From GCA-2728135 sp002728135 (GTDB lineage: Bacteria > Pseudomonadota > Alphaproteobacteria > UBA828), in NCBI GenBank assembly GCA_963997635.1, contig CAXEND010000004.1, positions 82,127-146,126 on the forward strand: 64,000 bases of DNA, in the 5' to 3' direction. Both the position numbers and the translations under genes were made by a program. Position 1 is the stretch's first letter; every line of letters begins with the position of its first letter. Positions 26,634 through 35,174 of this stretch are shown piece by piece. The notes beneath the pieces are model-generated. The model was not told where the DNA came from. It saw only the letters and a program-made list of their open reading frames with translations, and ran no database searches.

Positions 26634-29192
26634 ATGGACGATCGATATAACCCCCAAGCTATTGAAACTAAATGGCAAAAGAAATGGAAAGAATCGAACG
26701 CATTTAGTGCGAGCGACAATTCTGATCACAGCGATTACTATGTACTTGAAATGTTTCCCTACCCCTCTGGGAGGATTCATATGGGTCATGTACGAAATTA
26801 CACAATGGGTGATGTAGTCGCACGCTATAAAAAAGCAAATGGTTTCAATGTTTTACACCCTATGGGATGGGATGCTTTTGGCCTTCCGGCGGAGAATGCA
26901 GCAATTGAAAGAAGTATTCATCCACGTGAATGGACTTATGACAATATTAAGTCCATGCGGGAGCAATTAGAACGGTTGGGACTAGCTATAGATTGGAGCA
27001 GGGAAGTAGCAACATGCCATCCCGAATATTACAAGCATCAACAGCAAATTTTCCTTGATTTCTATAAGAATAACTTAGCTTACAGGCGTAAATCATGGGT
27101 TAACTGGGATCCAGTAGATAACACTGTTCTTGCGAACGAACAAGTAATTGAAGGACGTGGATGGAGATCAGGGGCACTAATTGAGAAAAAAGAACTTTCA
27201 CAATGGTTTTTAAGAATAACCGACTTTTCTGACGAATTACTTGAAGATATTACACAATTAAGTCGTTGGCCCGAAAAAGTTCAACTGATGCAACAAAATT
27301 GGATAGGTAAATCAGAAGGTGCAATGGTTACTTTTCCAATATGTGATCAAAAAGAAAATTTGGAAATCTTTACAACTCGTCCCGATACTCTTTTTGGTGC
27401 TTCTTTTTGTGCAATTTCACCAAACCATCCTTTATGTATCGAGTTAGCTGCAGAAAATGAAATTATCAGAAATTTCATATCTGATTGTAATCAATCTGGA
27501 ACTAGCCTTGTTGATATAGAGGGTGGTGAAAAAAAGGGTGTAGATACAGGTTTAAGTGCTATACATCCTTTGGATTCAAATATCCAAATACCTATTTATA
27601 TAGCTAATTTTGTACTAATGGAATACGGTAGTGGAGCTATTTTTGGTTGCCCAGCACATGACCAGAGAGATCTTGATTTTGCACTCAAATACAACCTTCC
27701 CGTGATCACAGTCGTGTGCCCAAGCGACAAAAACCCTAGTAATTTTTCTGTAAAAAATACTGCATTTACCGGCTCTGGAACTTTAATCAACTCTGGTTTT
27801 TTAAATGGACTTAATGTTGATAAAGCCAAGGAAGCGGTTGTAAAGGAGCTAATTTCTTTGGGTTTAGGACATGCAACTACCACCTATAGATTAAGAGATT
27901 GGGGTATATCTAGACAGAGATATTGGGGCTGTCCGATACCAATGGTTCATTGTGACAGATGTGGGATTGTGCCAGTACCTATATCTGACCTACCGGTAAC
28001 ACTTCCTGATAATGTTGATTTTGATAAACCAGGTAACCCTCTGGCAAACCACACTAAATGGAAAAAGACATATTGTCCAAAATGTGGGAAGAAAGCTCAA
28101 CGAGATACTGATACAATGGATACTTTCGTTGACTCGTCATGGTATTTCCTCAGGTTTTGCTCAGCACGTGCAGATACACCTTTTTTGGAGGAAGATCTTA
28201 AAAGATGGATGCCTGTTGCTCAATATATTGGTGGTGTGGAACATGCAATTTTACATTTACTCTATTCCCGTTTCTTTACAAGGGCACTAAAACGCTGTGG
28301 TTATTTAAATTTTGATGAACCATTTAATGGCCTGTTTACACAGGGAATGGTATGTCATGAAACCTACAAGGATCAAAGTGGACAATGGATGTACCCTGAA
28401 GAGGTAGAGTTTGATAGCAATAATTCTGCAAAGTCGGTTTCTACCGGTGAAAAAATTATTGTCGGTCGTTCAGAGTCTATGAGTAAATCTAAGAGAAATG
28501 TAGTCGACCCTGAAATGATTATAAAAGGATATGGTGCAGATACAGCAAGACTATTTATGTTATCTGACTCTCCGCCAGAAAGAGATCTGGAATGGACGGA
28601 AGCAGGTATTCGTGGTGCATGGCGTTACTTGAGTGCTGTATGGAGACTTGTTTTGGATATAGCTAAATCAACACAAAACAATTCAAATGTGGAAACTTTT
28701 GAAATAAATAATAAGCATATACGAGCTATTCACTGTGCTGTTCACGGTGTTACAAACGACCTTGAAAAGTTTCATTTTAATCGGGCAGTTGCAAGAATAA
28801 GGGAACTTACAAATACTCTACAATCACTAGATTTGGACATAAAAGAGGAAGCAAACATAGCCAGACAAGGTGCAAAAAATTTAATCCAGCTTCTATCCCC
28901 TATGGTGCCTCATATAGCAGAAGAACTATGGACATTAATTGGAGAAAAAGAAAGTATATATGAAACATCATGGCCTGTTGCTGATGAAAAATACTTAACA
29001 AATACAAATGTGACTGTAGGTGTTCAAGTAAACGGAAAAAAACGTGGGGTGATTAATTTACCAGAGAATCATGATGAAGAATTGGCTAAAAAACTTGCGT
29101 TGTCTGAAACATCAGTTTTAAGAGCCATAGATGGAAAAAACATAAAGAAAATAATTGTAGTCCAAGGTAAAATTGTAAATATTGTAATTTAA
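26634..29192 (+). CDS. leuS: Leucyl-tRNA synthetase
   Basis: An 852-residue class-I synthetase that charges tRNA(Leu). HIGH motif HMGH is at 49-52 within PYPSGRIHMGHVRNY, the CP1 editing domain follows (FTTRPDTLFGA, GSGAIFGCPAHDQRD), a zinc-ribbon-like CDRCG/CPKCG pair lies near 440-485, and the KMSKS loop is SMSKS near 616, with Ser replacing the first Lys. All other conserved elements are present. First gene of leuS-lptE-holA, with only a few bases between it and lptE. Confidence 0.97.
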   Translation: MDDRYNPQAIETKWQKKWKESNAFSASDNSDHSDYYVLEMFPYPSGRIHMGHVRNYTMGDVVARYKKANGFNVLHPMGWDAFGLPAENAAIERSIHPREWTYDNIKSMREQLERLGLAIDWSREVATCHPEYYKHQQQIFLDFYKNNLAYRRKSWVNWDPVDNTVLANEQVIEGRGWRSGALIEKKELSQWFLRITDFSDELLEDITQLSRWPEKVQLMQQNWIGKSEGAMVTFPICDQKENLEIFTTRPDTLFGASFCAISPNHPLCIELAAENEIIRNFISDCNQSGTSLVDIEGGEKKGVDTGLSAIHPLDSNIQIPIYIANFVLMEYGSGAIFGCPAHDQRDLDFALKYNLPVITVVCPSDKNPSNFSVKNTAFTGSGTLINSGFLNGLNVDKAKEAVVKELISLGLGHATTTYRLRDWGISRQRYWGCPIPMVHCDRCGIVPVPISDLPVTLPDNVDFDKPGNPLANHTKWKKTYCPKCGKKAQRDTDTMDTFVDSSWYFLRFCSARADTPFLEEDLKRWMPVAQYIGGVEHAILHLLYSRFFTRALKRCGYLNFDEPFNGLFTQGMVCHETYKDQSGQWMYPEEVEFDSNNSAKSVSTGEKIIVGRSESMSKSKRNVVDPEMIIKGYGADTARLFMLSDSPPERDLEWTEAGIRGAWRYLSAVWRLVLDIAKSTQNNSNVETFEINNKHIRAIHCAVHGVTNDLEKFHFNRAVARIRELTNTLQSLDLDIKEEANIARQGAKNLIQLLSPMVPHIAEELWTLIGEKESIYETSWPVADEKYLTNTNVTVGVQVNGKKRGVINLPENHDEELAKKLALSETSVLRAIDGKNIKKIIVVQGKIVNIVI

Positions 29193-29212
29193 CTGTGAAT
29201 GATCTGCATCAA

Positions 29213-29740
29213 ATGAAATTTACTAAAAATAATGGTATTATAGCATCTACTTTATGTATGATAGTTATTTTAAGTGCATGTGGATTCGAACCCGTATATA
29301 AAAATGCCGCTAACCATAGCATTCATAAGAATGAGTTAAACTCAGAGCTTAATCAAATTTCTATTGACACCATACCTGGTCGAGTGGGTCACCAACTTCG
29401 TAAAAATCTGGTCTATAAATTTGGATCAAACTCAAATCTGCTCAATCAAAAATATAACCTGGTTATTAATTTGGACTCTGATAAGAGCCCTCTTTTAATT
29501 CAAGACGATGAAAAAGTTTCCAGATATAATCTTAGTTTAATAGCCTCTTTTATGCTTGCTGACAGTAATAGCAAAACAATATATGAAGGACATGCAAGGA
29601 GTGTAGGGAGTTTTAATGTTGTTACATCTGAATTTGCTACCTTGATGGCTGAAAGAGATGCAGAAGATCGAGCAGCTAGTGAGTTAAGTGCTGAAATTAA
29701 TGGACTATTGATAGATTACTTTGCAAGAAAAATTCAATGA
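29213..29740 (+). CDS. lptE: LPS-assembly lipoprotein LptE
   Basis: LptE plugs the LptD barrel that inserts lipopolysaccharide into the outer membrane. The product, 175 residues from ATG 29213, has a signal peptide ending at the lipobox LSACGFEPVY; GFxPxY right after the lipidated Cys is the family signature. A GTG at 29195 just after the leuS stop is the alternative start. The body contains the SRYNLSLIASF strand and an acidic AERDAEDRAASEL helix typical of the fold. The leuS-lptE-holA order is widely conserved. Confidence 0.9.
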   Translation: MKFTKNNGIIASTLCMIVILSACGFEPVYKNAANHSIHKNELNSELNQISIDTIPGRVGHQLRKNLVYKFGSNSNLLNQKYNLVINLDSDKSPLLIQDDEKVSRYNLSLIASFMLADSNSKTIYEGHARSVGSFNVVTSEFATLMAERDAEDRAASELSAEINGLLIDYFARKIQ

Positions 29741-29753
29741 ATTATTGGTGTAA

Positions 29754-30797
29754 ATGAAGATAAAGCCAAACCGAATCAGCACATTTATTACAACTGAGTT
29801 AAATACAGTTTCAGCAATCCTTATTTATGGTCCTAATGAAGGACTTATTCGCGAATACTCAAGAAATGCAAGAGAAAACGTAAATAAAAATTATAATGAT
29901 CCCTTTGTTTCAGCAAATATAACAGGTGACCAGCTAAAAGAATATCCAGGACTATTAGTTGATGAAGTTAAGGCTTTGAGTTTCTCAATGGAGAGGAGAA
30001 TTCTCAGAGTTTTTAATATTAGCGATAGCGTTTGTTTAGCTTTTGAAAATCTTTTTAAAAACAAAATTAAACCTGAGGACGCACTGGTGGTCTGTGAAGG
30101 GTCTGATTTTGGACCCAGATCTAAATTACGAAAATTATTCGAAAATCTAGAGGTTGCTGCTGCTATACCCTGTTATGATTATGGCCCAAGGGAGATTCAA
30201 AAAAAGGCTCAACTTATCTTTAAAAATTTTAATATTGAAGTTGAAAAGGAAGCTCTGGCTTGGCTAGTAGACAGATCAGGAAACGATAGTGCCCAGATTT
30301 CGAGTGAGATTGACAAAATAATTTTATACGTTGGGAGTAAAGGAAATATTAATCTAAAAGAAATGATGCTATTGATCGGGGATTCTTCTGAAATTGAGCT
30401 TGAAGAAGTATGTTTTGCCGTTGCTGGTGGCAATTTAAGTTTAGTAGATAAGGCATTGTATAAACTTTTTTCTGACGGCGTTGCTCCAGTTAGAGTTTTA
30501 AGAGCTGTTAGTCGTCATTTTTTCAGATTGCAAACAGCTGTCACAGCTAAATATTCAGGCCTTGATGTTACTTCTGCTATCAATACTCTAAGACCACCTA
30601 TTTTTTTCAAAGATAAAGAAAAATTTATGAAACAAGTACAAAATTGGACACCAGAAAAATTAGAAGATGTATTAATTTTATTAGCAGAAGCAGAAAGGGG
30701 ATGCAAAACTAGTCTAATACCTGCGAAACCCTTATGCTCAAGAGTGCTTTTAAATGCAGCTACAGAAGGAAAGCGTCTGTCAGTAAAAATATCTTAA
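29754..30797 (+). CDS. holA: DNA polymerase III subunit delta
   Basis: The 347-residue delta subunit of the clamp loader, which opens the beta clamp. The N-terminal AAA+-like domain has AILIYGPNEGLIREYSR (degenerate P-loop, as normal for delta), followed by the RRILRVFN segment, and the C-terminal collar has AVRPLR-like RVLRAVSRHFFRLQ and LSSRVLLN-like CSRVLLNAA. Follows lptE by 13 bp. Its last four bases overlap the 3' end of the convergent parB. Confidence 0.92.
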   Translation: MKIKPNRISTFITTELNTVSAILIYGPNEGLIREYSRNARENVNKNYNDPFVSANITGDQLKEYPGLLVDEVKALSFSMERRILRVFNISDSVCLAFENLFKNKIKPEDALVVCEGSDFGPRSKLRKLFENLEVAAAIPCYDYGPREIQKKAQLIFKNFNIEVEKEALAWLVDRSGNDSAQISSEIDKIILYVGSKGNINLKEMMLLIGDSSEIELEEVCFAVAGGNLSLVDKALYKLFSDGVAPVRVLRAVSRHFFRLQTAVTAKYSGLDVTSAINTLRPPIFFKDKEKFMKQVQNWTPEKLEDVLILLAEAERGCKTSLIPAKPLCSRVLLNAATEGKRLSVKIS

Positions 30798-31681
30798 CTT
30801 AATCGCCTAATAAAAGCTTCTAATTGCTCAAGATTCTTATATTCCACACTCAATGAGCCAGAATTACCCCTATCTGTAATTTTTACCTTTAGGCCCAATT
30901 TATTGGACAGGTCTTTCTCTAATCTCAAAATATTAGGATCTTTCCCAATCTTGGGTTTTTGATAGTTAACATTTCCTGAATATTTTTTTACACTAACAAG
31001 AGCTTCTGTTTGCCGCACATTTAGGTTTTTTTTAATCACTATTTCTGCAGCTACAATTGGGTCTTCTGCGGCTAGCAGGGCTCGTGCATGTCCAGCTGTA
31101 ATTTTTTTCTCTGAAAGCATCACTTTAACCTTAACAGGCAAACCCATTAACCGTAGAGTATTAGAAATATAACTTCTACTTTTACCAACAGAATCAGCCA
31201 CCGCATCATGACTGTTGCCGTACTGGTTAACTAATAAATCATATGCAGCTGCTTCTTCTATAGGATCAAGGTCTTCTCTTTGCAAATTTTCTACTAAAGC
31301 AACTTCCATTGCCGACTGATCATCAAGATGCTTAACAACTACTGGCACTTCATGCAAGCCAGCAAATTGTGCTGCACGCCAACGCCTTTCACCTGCAATT
31401 ATTTCAAATTCTTCGCTTTTTCCGATTTGTTTTGATGGCCTAACAATCAAAGGCTGCACGATACCCTGATTTTTAAGAGAGGATGCTAAACTTTCAATAT
31501 CTTTTTGATTAAAATTTTTTCTTGGTTGAGATTGTCTTGGCGAAATAGTGTGAATTGGCAAAAATATTAGTCCATTATCAGCAGTTTGAGATACTGATTC
31601 TTCGGGTGCTTCTCCTAAAAGCATTGCTAAACCCTTGCCTAAACCCCTCTGTCTACCAGTATTAAAATCCTCTCCACTCAT
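30794..31681 (-). CDS. parB: Chromosome-partitioning protein ParB
   Basis: A 295-residue ParB/Spo0J CTPase clamp that loads at parS. The N-terminal box is RGLGKGLAMLLGE, the CTP-binding ParB/Sulfiredoxin domain has SRQ-like PRQSQPRKNF, QPLIVRPS and GERRWRAAQFAGLHEVPVVV (with the GERR motif), and the helix-turn-helix VADSVGKSRSYISNTLRLMGLP reads parS. The C-terminal dimerisation helix ends in AFIRRLS. Its start overlaps the parA stop by 4 bp (translational coupling). Two parS sites lie 1.4-1.5 kb upstream. Confidence 0.97.
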   Translation of the reverse strand: MSGEDFNTGRQRGLGKGLAMLLGEAPEESVSQTADNGLIFLPIHTISPRQSQPRKNFNQKDIESLASSLKNQGIVQPLIVRPSKQIGKSEEFEIIAGERRWRAAQFAGLHEVPVVVKHLDDQSAMEVALVENLQREDLDPIEEAAAYDLLVNQYGNSHDAVADSVGKSRSYISNTLRLMGLPVKVKVMLSEKKITAGHARALLAAEDPIVAAEIVIKKNLNVRQTEALVSVKKYSGNVNYQKPKIGKDPNILRLEKDLSNKLGLKVKITDRGNSGSLSVEYKNLEQLEAFIRRLS

Positions 31682-32547
31682 GACACACCAATTAAATCAG
31701 TGTTTGTTTTTTCTCTTCGTAAAAGTTCTCCTGCCAAGTGGACATAGGCCTGCGAACCTGCACAATGAAAGTCATATAATAAAGCAGGTCGCCCAAACGA
31801 AGGTGCTTCTGATACACGAACATTCCTTGGAATGACTGTATCATAAACTAGATCTCCCAAATGACTTCTGACATCTTGTGCTACCTGATCTGACAAATTA
31901 TTTCTTTTATCAAACATTGTTAGCACTACACCTTGTATTTTTAATTTTGGGTTAAATGCTATCTTTATTTTTTCAACTGCTGCCAATAATTGCGTGAGGC
32001 CTTCGAGTGCGAAAAACTCGCATTGCAGAGGCACTAGAACTGCATCAGCCAAAACCATTGCATTAACAGTCAACATTCCGAGAGCTGGCGGACAATCAAC
32101 CAGAACGTAATCCCAGTTGGATAAAATGTTATTTGTATTCTCTTGATTATTTTCAGAAAAGGTTTTTTCGATAAGTGCCTTTCTGAGACGAAACTGCGGA
32201 TCTTCTGTTTCAATCAATTCAATTTCCAATCCTGCAAGATCCGGAGAAGAAGGAACTACACCTAAACCAGGAATATCGCTTTCTACAATAACTCTGTTAA
32301 GGGCTTCACCATGGAATAGTCCATAGCTTCCAATACCTCGTCTTTTTGGTTGAATTCCTAGTCCTGTACTTGCATTTCCCTGAGGATCAATATCCAAAAT
32401 TAAGACTTTTTTACCTGTAGCTGCAAGTGCTGTTGCTAAATTTATAGCCGTCGTAGTTTTACCAACACCACCCTTTTGGTTTGCAATAGCAATTATCCTG
32501 CTTGCACCGATCCCCATTTGAACAATTTCATTCAACTTCTGATTCAT
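31678..32547 (-). CDS. parA: Chromosome-partitioning ATPase ParA (Soj)
   Basis: A 289-residue deviant Walker ATPase that drives origin segregation with ParB. The deviant Walker A is QKGGVGKTT (24-32) with the signature Lys25, followed by DIDPQGNASTGLG, YVLVDCPPALGMLTVNAM and VVLTMFD. The N-terminus overlaps the rsmG 3' end by 20 bp; ATG 32517 (MGIGASR) is an alternative start nearer the usual family N-terminus. Part of the rsmG-parA-parB transcript. Confidence 0.97.
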   Translation of the reverse strand: MNQKLNEIVQMGIGASRIIAIANQKGGVGKTTTAINLATALAATGKKVLILDIDPQGNASTGLGIQPKRRGIGSYGLFHGEALNRVIVESDIPGLGVVPSSPDLAGLEIELIETEDPQFRLRKALIEKTFSENNQENTNNILSNWDYVLVDCPPALGMLTVNAMVLADAVLVPLQCEFFALEGLTQLLAAVEKIKIAFNPKLKIQGVVLTMFDKRNNLSDQVAQDVRSHLGDLVYDTVIPRNVRVSEAPSFGRPALLYDFHCAGSQAYVHLAGELLRREKTNTDLIGVS

Positions 32548-33184
32548 TTCGGCAAACCTCGTTCAATATTATAATTTTTCCACTTTCCGATGTTTGACTA
32601 TCCAAGGTCTGTAATTCAAACTTCCAACTAACACGAGCATTCAAAATTTCTTCATTAAATTTTTCTCCTTTCAGGAGTATACAACATGTTGTTGGAGAAA
32701 TCACGGGAAAAACAATATCTAGAAGTTTTGGTAACGGTGCCAGCGCTCGAGCAAAAATAACTGATGCTTCAGGATAAATGTTTTGTTGGGCATCTTTCGG
32801 TAAATGGGCATTGATAACATTTGCATTCACCTCAGTTTGTCTAACAACTTCACGCAAAAATGTGCATTTGCGGGTATCACTATCAATCAAATTGACATTT
32901 TTTACACCCATGATAGATAACACTAAACCGGGAAAACCAGCTCCTGTACCGACATCATAGATTTGCCCAGAATGAAGTTTTTGGGGTATGTATTGCATAA
33001 GCTGAGCACTATCTAAAAAATGACGCTCCCATAGATTATATATTGTACTTGGTCCAATCAGGTTAATTTTTTTCTGCCATTTGCTTAATAACTCCTGATA
33101 AACCATAAATTTTTCTAGTGTTTCACGTGAAACATTTGCGGTTTTTGCAAAATTTTCTGCATCATTTACTAATTTTTTGTTCAT
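32528..33184 (-). CDS. rsmG: 16S rRNA (guanine527-N7)-methyltransferase
   Basis: A 218-residue SAM-dependent methyltransferase that modifies G527 of 16S rRNA. It has VSRETLEKF at the N-terminus, WERHFLDSAQLM, the SAM-binding YDVGTGAGFPGLVLSI, NLIDSDTRKCTFLREV and ARALAPLPKLLDI. Loss of RsmG gives low-level streptomycin resistance in other bacteria. The NVSRET codons coincide exactly with a parS palindrome, so this stretch is under double constraint. Follows mnmG by 54 bp. Confidence 0.96.
   Translation of the reverse strand: MNKKLVNDAENFAKTANVSRETLEKFMVYQELLSKWQKKINLIGPSTIYNLWERHFLDSAQLMQYIPQKLHSGQIYDVGTGAGFPGLVLSIMGVKNVNLIDSDTRKCTFLREVVRQTEVNANVINAHLPKDAQQNIYPEASVIFARALAPLPKLLDIVFPVISPTTCCILLKGEKFNEEILNARVSWKFELQTLDSQTSESGKIIILNEVCRNESEVE
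33119..33134. other. parS: parS site 1 (inside rsmG)
   Basis: A perfect 16-bp palindrome, TGTTTCACGTGAAACA, identical to the consensus parS bound by ParB/Spo0J. It lies in the 5' coding region of rsmG, where it encodes Asn-Val-Ser-Arg-Glu-Thr. parAB are directly downstream and the predicted origin is about 10.4 kb away, the expected arrangement. Confidence 0.95.
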
Positions 33185-33207
33185 GCATTACTCTGTATTC
33201 AAAATCT

Positions 33208-33223
33208 CGTTTCACGTGAAACA
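33208..33223. other. parS: parS site 2 (rsmG-mnmG intergenic)
   Basis: CGTTTCACGTGAAACA, with the 14-bp core GTTTCACGTGAAAC (33209-33222) perfect and one mismatch at the outer base. It sits in the short gap between mnmG and rsmG, 89 bp from site 1 measured start to start. Two close sites would make a strong ParB loading zone. Confidence 0.92.
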
Positions 33224-33238
33224 CTATTATTTATTTTC

Positions 33239-35131
33239 CTAGTAAACCTCCTTGCGGCGTACATAACCGAGTAAAGCTATCAATGCCGCTGGGGGAACAC
33301 CAGGAATACGTGCAGCTGCTCCTATTGTCTCTGGTCTGACTTTAATTAGTTTTTCTATGGCCTCTGATGACAAACCTCCAATACGAGAATAATCAATTGT
33401 TGTTGGTATCTTGAGTCCTTCATCTCGTCTAAATGTTTCTATGTCAACTCTTTGGCGCTCTAAATATGTTGCGTAACGTGCTTGAATTTCCAACTGTTTC
33501 TTTTCCTCTAATGATAATTCTGTTAACTCGGGCCACAATTCATTTAATTTTCTAATACTCATCCCTGGATAGCCTAATAAATCCCATGCGGAACGACGGC
33601 GACCATCTAATTTGATTTGTAGATTATATTTAGCAAATTCATTTGGGGTTGCGGTGATGTTTTGAAGCTTTTCCCTTGACTTCGCAATAGCTTTCGCTTT
33701 GCTTTGAAAAGCTCGTGCCCTATTTAAGCTAACCAAACCAAGTGAGATGCCCTTTTCCGTTAATCTAAGATCAGCATTATCTGGTCTTAATAACAAACGA
33801 TACTCTGCCCTAGAAGTAAACATTCGATATGGTTCGGATGTGCCAAGATTTGTAAGATCATCGATCATAACACCTGTAAGTGATTCTGTACGATCCATTA
33901 TGAATGATCTTTGGTTTATTGGATTTATAGAATGGTCGCCTCCGAAATTACCAGCCAATATTGCTGCGTTTGCACCCGCTACTAAACCTTGAGCAGCAGC
34001 TTCTTCATATCCCGTCGTTCCATTTATTTGACCTGCAAGAAAAAATCCTTCTATACGTATGGTTTCCAAATTTTGTTTGAGTTCTCGGGGGTCTACATAA
34101 TCATATTCTACTGCATATCCCGGTTGTGTTATTTTTGCATTTTCTAGACCTGGTATGCTTTTTATGAAGGATTCTTGGGTTTCCCTAGGAAGAGAAGTAG
34201 AAATCCCATTTGGATATATGGTTGAAACGTCAAGACCCTCAGGCTCAAGAAAAATCTGATGTGAAGACTTTTCTGAAAACCTTACTAATTTATCTTCAAT
34301 AGATGGACAGTACCTCGGTCCAGTACCTTTAATGGCTCCTGAATACATTGCTGATTTTTCAAGGTCTGAAAAAATAATTTTATGGGTTTTTTCATTAGTG
34401 TGCGTTATATGACAGAAAATCTGCTCATTATCCAATTTTGTTGTTAGATATGAAAATGGTTCTGGGGGATTGTCGCCCTTTTGGATTTCTAAACTCTGCC
34501 AGTTTATTGTTTTTCCATCAAGTCTGGGTGGGGTGCCAGTTTTTAAGCGACCCATTTCAAAACCATAGCACTCTAGTGCTTTAGCCATTCCAACAGCTGG
34601 CTCTTCCCCTATTCGCCCTGCATTAAATTTCTCTTGTCCTATGTGAATTAGTCCACGTAAAAATGTTCCTGTCGTCAAAACAACAGTTCTTGATTTTATT
34701 CTTGTCCCATCTCCTAAGATAACACCACAAACGCGAGCAATATCTTCGTTATTTTCAATTATAAGATCCTCAACAATTGCTGGTAGAATTTTTAGATTAG
34801 ATTGGTCTAACAATAAATTCTGAACTGATTCTCTATAAATTTTTCTGTCCTGTTGAGCTCTAGGGCCCCTTACAGCTGGACCTTTGCTCCTATTTAACAC
34901 TCTAAATTGTATTCCGCCTTGATCAGCAGCTCGTGCCATTATGCCGTCTAAAGCATCAATCTCCCTCACTAAAGTGCCTTTTGCTAGACCGCCAATTGCT
35001 GGATTACATGACATTTCTCCTATAGTCTTAGGATCACTAGTGATTAGAGCAGTTTTAGCACCAATTCTTGCTGCTGCTGAAGCTGCTTCACAACCTGCGT
35101 GTCCTCCACCAACTATAACTACATCATACAT
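33239..35131 (-). CDS. mnmG: tRNA uridine-5-carboxymethylaminomethyl modification enzyme MnmG
   Basis: The FAD-dependent partner of MnmE that makes (c)mnm5U34 in tRNAs. The 630-residue product starts with VVIVGGGHAGCEAASAAARIGAKTAL (FAD), then SCNPAIGGLAKG, ATGTFLRG-like TTGTFLRGLIHIG, FLAGQINGTTGYEEAAAQGLVAGANAA and the C-terminal TIDYSRIGGLSSE region. ATG 35131 has GGAG six bases upstream and is preferred over ATG 35143. It lies 43 bp downstream of mnmE. Confidence 0.97.
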   Translation of the reverse strand: MYDVVIVGGGHAGCEAASAAARIGAKTALITSDPKTIGEMSCNPAIGGLAKGTLVREIDALDGIMARAADQGGIQFRVLNRSKGPAVRGPRAQQDRKIYRESVQNLLLDQSNLKILPAIVEDLIIENNEDIARVCGVILGDGTRIKSRTVVLTTGTFLRGLIHIGQEKFNAGRIGEEPAVGMAKALECYGFEMGRLKTGTPPRLDGKTINWQSLEIQKGDNPPEPFSYLTTKLDNEQIFCHITHTNEKTHKIIFSDLEKSAMYSGAIKGTGPRYCPSIEDKLVRFSEKSSHQIFLEPEGLDVSTIYPNGISTSLPRETQESFIKSIPGLENAKITQPGYAVEYDYVDPRELKQNLETIRIEGFFLAGQINGTTGYEEAAAQGLVAGANAAILAGNFGGDHSINPINQRSFIMDRTESLTGVMIDDLTNLGTSEPYRMFTSRAEYRLLLRPDNADLRLTEKGISLGLVSLNRARAFQSKAKAIAKSREKLQNITATPNEFAKYNLQIKLDGRRRSAWDLLGYPGMSIRKLNELWPELTELSLEEKKQLEIQARYATYLERQRVDIETFRRDEGLKIPTTIDYSRIGGLSSEAIEKLIKVRPETIGAAARIPGVPPAALIALLGYVRRKEVY

Positions 35132-35174
35132 TTTAAACTCCATACTAGATGCTCGAATGGCCAGATATAATAAC

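Noticed and set aside
29280..29296. GGATTCGAACCC, resembling a tRNA T-loop
   Set aside because: It is coding sequence for the LptE lipobox region (CGFEP), and no acceptor or anticodon stems flank it.
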